Both the position numbers and the translations under genes were made by a program. This document shows positions 61,378 through 64,000 of a DNA stretch of 64,000 nucleotides, one piece after another. Each line of letters starts with the position of its first letter. Positions within the stretch are counted from its first letter, which is position 1. This DNA is from Candidatus Anaerobutyricum avicola (GTDB lineage: Bacteria > Bacillota > Clostridia > Lachnospirales > Lachnospiraceae), in the NCBI GenBank assembly GCA_019113845.1, contig DXGQ01000053.1:1-64000 (forward strand), read 5' to 3'. The notes under the pieces were generated by a model. That model had not been told where the DNA came from, did not search any database, and saw only the letters and a list, made by a program, of their open reading frames with translations.

Positions 61378-62136
61378 CTATTCGATGACAGCGATGGCGT
61401 CCAGGGAAACCTTCATCAGCTCCCGGACCTCCTCCTCGGAGATGCCCATGCGCTCCGCAAGCTCGGACGGCTTTGCCTCCCGCTCATACTCTTTGGCAAA
61501 TGCAGTGGCAAGGTCATTGAGCTCATTCACTCTGGTCGCCATCTTCATCGCAGACCGGGTGGACTGATTGTACTCGGCCATCACATCCTCCACATATTGG
61601 CGCATGACTTTTTCTTTATACTTTCGAAAACTTCCGTGCAGCCGCGGCTCGAACTCATTGACCGCCATCATCAGGCCGATATTACACTCCTGGATCAGGT
61701 CGCTGAGCAGCAGTCCACGCCCGGTGTACTCTTTTGCCAGAGCGGTGGCGTAGGCAAGGTTGGATTCAATGAGAAGGTTCCTTGCATTTTCATCCCCGTT
61801 TATCAGCTTGCGGACCAGCATCTCCTCCTGCTCCTCGCTCACCTGACTTGCTTTCCCGATCTCTTCCATATATATATTGACCATATCGGCGTCCAGCGGA
61901 TCTTCCTTCGTGGTGACATCCTCATCCGCAATCTCCGTCTGGCCGCGGCTGATCCGGTTCTCTATAAATATCCGGTGACTCTCCAGATAGCGGCAAATGT
62001 AATCCAGCTGCTCCTCTTTCAGATTCATATCAGCAAAATACGCGCGGATCTCTTCCATCTTTAAATGGTTGTTGTTGGTCTGCGCCAGGCGCTCCAGCTC
62101 CCGCACCGCATCTAAAAATTCTGTCTGTCCTCCCAT
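61378..62136 (-). CDS. Sigma-70-like protein lacking region 4 and with degenerate region 2
   Basis: A 252-aa protein alignable to sigma A over regions 1.2-3: NLAYATALAKEYTGRGLLLS is like the [20 protein letters not shown] part of RpoD, and LIQECNIGLMMAVNEF like [16 protein letters not shown]. The -10-melting block [11 protein letters not shown] is replaced by FRKYKEKVMRQ, and the protein ends after region 3, so it should not recognise a -35. It sits just upstream of dnaG-rpoD in the same direction. It may bind core polymerase as a competitor or co-factor; function not known to me. Confidence 0.75.
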   Translation of the reverse strand: MGGQTEFLDAVRELERLAQTNNNHLKMEEIRAYFADMNLKEEQLDYICRYLESHRIFIENRISRGQTEIADEDVTTKEDPLDADMVNIYMEEIGKASQVSEEQEEMLVRKLINGDENARNLLIESNLAYATALAKEYTGRGLLLSDLIQECNIGLMMAVNEFEPRLHGSFRKYKEKVMRQYVEDVMAEYNQSTRSAMKMATRVNELNDLATAFAKEYEREAKPSELAERMGISEEEVRELMKVSLDAIAVIE

Positions 62137-62156
62137 TCTTCCTACTCCTTCTTTCT

Positions 62157-63353
62157 TTATTCTGCCGGGACTTCTTCTGACTTTTCACTGTCTTCCACCG
62201 TTTCTTCCGGCTCTGCTTCTTCCGTCTTCCCAACGTCTTCCACCGTTTCTTCCGGCTCTGCCTCTTCCGTCTCCTTGACATCTTTCATCGTTTCTTCCGA
62301 CGATGCTTCTTCCGTTTTCTCAACGTCTTTCACTGTTTCTTCCGGCTCTGCTTCTTCCGTCTTCTCCGGAACCTCGTATTTCTCATCTGCCGGAAAACGG
62401 ATACCTATCTGCCGTCTCGCCTCATCGAGCACCTTCATCGTCGCCAGGGTGATGTCTCTGGCCTCTTCCCATCCGGTCCCTGTCTTTACCATTTTTATGA
62501 AGGCGGCTGTCTCATGATTCAGAACATTGTCTGACTGCTCAAAATGAATCGTCTGGTTCACTGTCTTCCTTCTTATATGAAGATCCTTCACATTTTCTAT
62601 CTCCGTCACCTGCATGACGCCCTCCTCACCGAGGATCTGGCTTGGCATGGCGGCATTGGTGATCTTTGAGTAAATGGCCTCCCCGATCATATCCTCATAC
62701 TCCATGAGAATGGTACCCTCGCCGTCCACTCCATTGGAAAGACGCACACCGGAGGCTTTCACGCTCTTTGGCGCGCCGAAGAGCCGGATCATACAGGCCA
62801 CAGGATACACGCCGATATCCATCAGCGCTCCGTTGGAAAGTTCCGGCTTAAATGCATTTTCTATGATGCCTCTCTTGAAATTATCGTACCGGGAGGAATA
62901 CTGACAATACTGGAAAGTAGCTCTCCGGATCGTTCCCAGCGTCTCCATATACCCGGTCATCTTCTGGAATCCCGGGGTGTAAATGGAACGCATTCCTTCC
63001 ATTAAGATCACGCCCTCTTCCTCCGCTACCGCAAACATCTCTTCCGCCTCCCGGTAGTTGGAAGCCAGCGGTTTCTCGCAGATGACATGCTTGCCGGCCC
63101 GCATCATGGCGATAGCCTGGTCATGATGGTAGCAGTTCGGGCTTGCCAGATAGACCGCGTCAAAGGCGTCGCTCCTGGAAAACTCCTCCAGATCATCGTA
63201 ATAGACCAGGTCCCCTTTTCGGAAACCAAACTCTCTTGCTCTTTCCATCGTTCTGGAATAGACAGCCGTCAACACAAATCCATTGATAAAGCGGTTTGCC
63301 TGATAAAAGCTCTCCGCGATCTTTCCTGTCCCGATAAATCCAAATCGTACCAT
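62157..63353 (-). CDS. Possible independent product: Gfo/Idh/MocA oxidoreductase from an internal start
   Basis: Inside the fused frame, ATG 63353 is preceded by AGAGGAGG at 8-nt spacing, a much better ribosome binding site than chance would give, and it begins exactly at the Rossmann motif (VRFGFIGTGKIAES). A 398-aa stand-alone oxidoreductase is therefore likely, either as the only real second gene (with the upstream stop lost) or made in addition to the fusion. Confidence 0.6.
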   Translation of the reverse strand: MVRFGFIGTGKIAESFYQANRFINGFVLTAVYSRTMERAREFGFRKGDLVYYDDLEEFSRSDAFDAVYLASPNCYHHDQAIAMMRAGKHVICEKPLASNYREAEEMFAVAEEEGVILMEGMRSIYTPGFQKMTGYMETLGTIRRATFQYCQYSSRYDNFKRGIIENAFKPELSNGALMDIGVYPVACMIRLFGAPKSVKASGVRLSNGVDGEGTILMEYEDMIGEAIYSKITNAAMPSQILGEEGVMQVTEIENVKDLHIRRKTVNQTIHFEQSDNVLNHETAAFIKMVKTGTGWEEARDITLATMKVLDEARRQIGIRFPADEKYEVPEKTEEAEPEETVKDVEKTEEASSEETMKDVKETEEAEPEETVEDVGKTEEAEPEETVEDSEKSEEVPAE

Positions 63354-64000
63354 TGTCGTATCCTCCTCTTTCTTCTCACCCTGTTCCAGCAGAAAACTTT
63401 GCAGTTCCTTTACATTTTCTACGATATGTCCCGCGCCGGCCTCTTCCAGCTCCTGCCGGGAACCATAACCGTAGAGAACGCCCACCGACTCCACGCCGCA
63501 GGCTGCCGCCCCCTCCATGTCATGCTTTCTGTCGCCGATCATCAGCGCATCCTTTCCCCGGATGCCATACGCGTCCAGGGCATATTGGATCACTTCTGCC
63601 TTTTTCACTCTGGTCCCATCCAGCTCGCTGCCTGACACAAAGGAAAAATACTCTTCTATGCCAAAGTGCCGCAAAATCCGCTCCGCGTACACCCGCGGTT
63701 TTGAGGTGGCGACCGCCAGTTCAAAGCCTGCATTATGCAGGTTTTCCAGCAGTTCCGGGATCCCCGGATAGATCTCGTTCTCAAAGATGCCTTTCGGAGC
63801 AAAATACTCCCGGTAATATTTTACCGCTTCCTGCGCCTGCTCCCCGGAGAATCCGTAAAACTGCCGGAAGGATTCCGCCAGCGGCGGTCCGATAAAGGGA
63901 ATCAGTTCCTTTAAGTACCGGACAGAGATCCCGAACTTCGCGAGGGCATACTGCACGGAGGAAGTGATACCGAGCATCGGGTCCGTCAGCGTCCCGTCCA
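62157..64000 (-). CDS. HAD-superfamily phosphatase fused to a Gfo/Idh/MocA oxidoreductase (5' end beyond window)
   Basis: One uninterrupted frame enters from the right edge. The edge itself reads DGTLTDP (HAD motif I), then LAVATSKPR (motif II), and MIGDRKHDMEGA (motifs III-IV), as in phosphoglycolate-type phosphatases. After EKKEEDTT the frame continues as a complete Gfo/Idh/MocA oxidoreductase (RFGFIGTGKIAESF; EKPLASNYREAEEM; GIYP-like DIGVYPVACM). A strongly acidic repeat tail ends the protein. The gene start and first residues lie outside the window. Substrates unknown. Confidence 0.82.
   Translation of the reverse strand, partial: DGTLTDPMLGITSSVQYALAKFGISVRYLKELIPFIGPPLAESFRQFYGFSGEQAQEAVKYYREYFAPKGIFENEIYPGIPELLENLHNAGFELAVATSKPRVYAERILRHFGIEEYFSFVSGSELDGTRVKKAEVIQYALDAYGIRGKDALMIGDRKHDMEGAAACGVESVGVLYGYGSRQELEEAGAGHIVENVKELQSFLLEQGEKKEEDTTMVRFGFIGTGKIAESFYQANRFINGFVLTAVYSRTMERAREFGFRKGDLVYYDDLEEFSRSDAFDAVYLASPNCYHHDQAIAMMRAGKHVICEKPLASNYREAEEMFAVAEEEGVILMEGMRSIYTPGFQKMTGYMETLGTIRRATFQYCQYSSRYDNFKRGIIENAFKPELSNGALMDIGVYPVACMIRLFGAPKSVKASGVRLSNGVDGEGTILMEYEDMIGEAIYSKITNAAMPSQILGEEGVMQVTEIENVKDLHIRRKTVNQTIHFEQSDNVLNHETAAFIKMVKTGTGWEEARDITLATMKVLDEARRQIGIRFPADEKYEVPEKTEEAEPEETVKDVEKTEEASSEETMKDVKETEEAEPEETVEDVGKTEEAEPEETVEDSEKSEEVPAE
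62160..62370 (-). repeat. Tandem coding repeats giving an acidic Glu/Pro tail
   Basis: Four to five copies of a roughly 50-60-bp unit encode variants of KTEEAEPEETVEDV. DNA copies are near-identical (TCTTCCGTCTTC / ACCGTTTCTTCCGGCTC), so recent slippage or recombination is likely. The tail is predicted disordered. Confidence 0.75.

Overview
The window looks like chromosomal DNA of an anaerobic Firmicute, most likely a gut Lachnospiraceae-type Clostridium. It has AGGAGG-type ribosome binding sites with frequent TTG/GTG starts, class III anaerobic ribonucleotide reductase, a putative [FeFe] hydrogenase, a minimal SufCB pair, corrinoid methyltransferases and a dnaG-rpoD operon. There is no CRISPR array, IS element or prophage.

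Left part (1-19.4 kb): an rRNA promoter pair fires leftwards out of the window. It is followed by adenine salvage (permease plus adenine deaminase) with a divergent LysR gene, and a dipeptide-catabolism operon (epimerase, DUF819 membrane protein, S15-type hydrolase) facing an XRE-cupin regulator. Next comes a corrinoid methyl-transfer locus: a PocR/AraC regulator, a corrinoid protein, an MttB-family methyltransferase without pyrrolysine, a DMT exporter, an Old-Yellow-Enzyme-type FMN/FAD/Fe-S oxidoreductase, another AraC regulator and a sodium:solute symporter. This part is visibly richer in A+T than the rest and sits where rplJ-rplL would normally follow rplA.

Middle (19.4-38.2 kb): rpmG-secE-nusG-rplK-rplA is transcribed leftwards, with L1-site look-alikes before rplK and rplA. 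A dense DnaA-box cluster and NrdR boxes precede nrdD. NrdD appears split: its glycyl-radical tail is a separate 51-aa gene, followed by nrdG, dut and comF. Then come recD2, mreB, acpP, a PerR-like gene, tRNA-Thr, an orphan EutP, PAP2, several membrane or unknown proteins, an Rrf2 regulator, a CbiE/CbiT-like protein, csoR and a minimal SufB/SufC pair.

Right part (38.3-64 kb): a TetM/EF-G-like GTPase fused to a YacP/Rae1-type NYN nuclease, tRNA-Ser, a monomeric [FeFe] hydrogenase, and an FGGY kinase behind an FMN riboswitch. These are followed by a Fic toxin with a tiny antitoxin, a MarR regulator with a YczE-like membrane protein, a purine permease, a frameshifted secreted pectinesterase, a GH31 glycosidase and trmK. 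A 618-bp highly structured non-coding element lies between trmK and rpoD. The window ends with dnaG, a degenerate sigma-like protein, and a HAD phosphatase fused to a Gfo/Idh/MocA oxidoreductase that runs off the right edge.

The best candidates for something undescribed are the GTPase-NYN fusion, the structured element at 57633-58250, the FMN-riboswitch/FGGY-kinase pairing, the split NrdD with its DnaA-box-rich upstream region, and the sigma-like protein lacking region 4.
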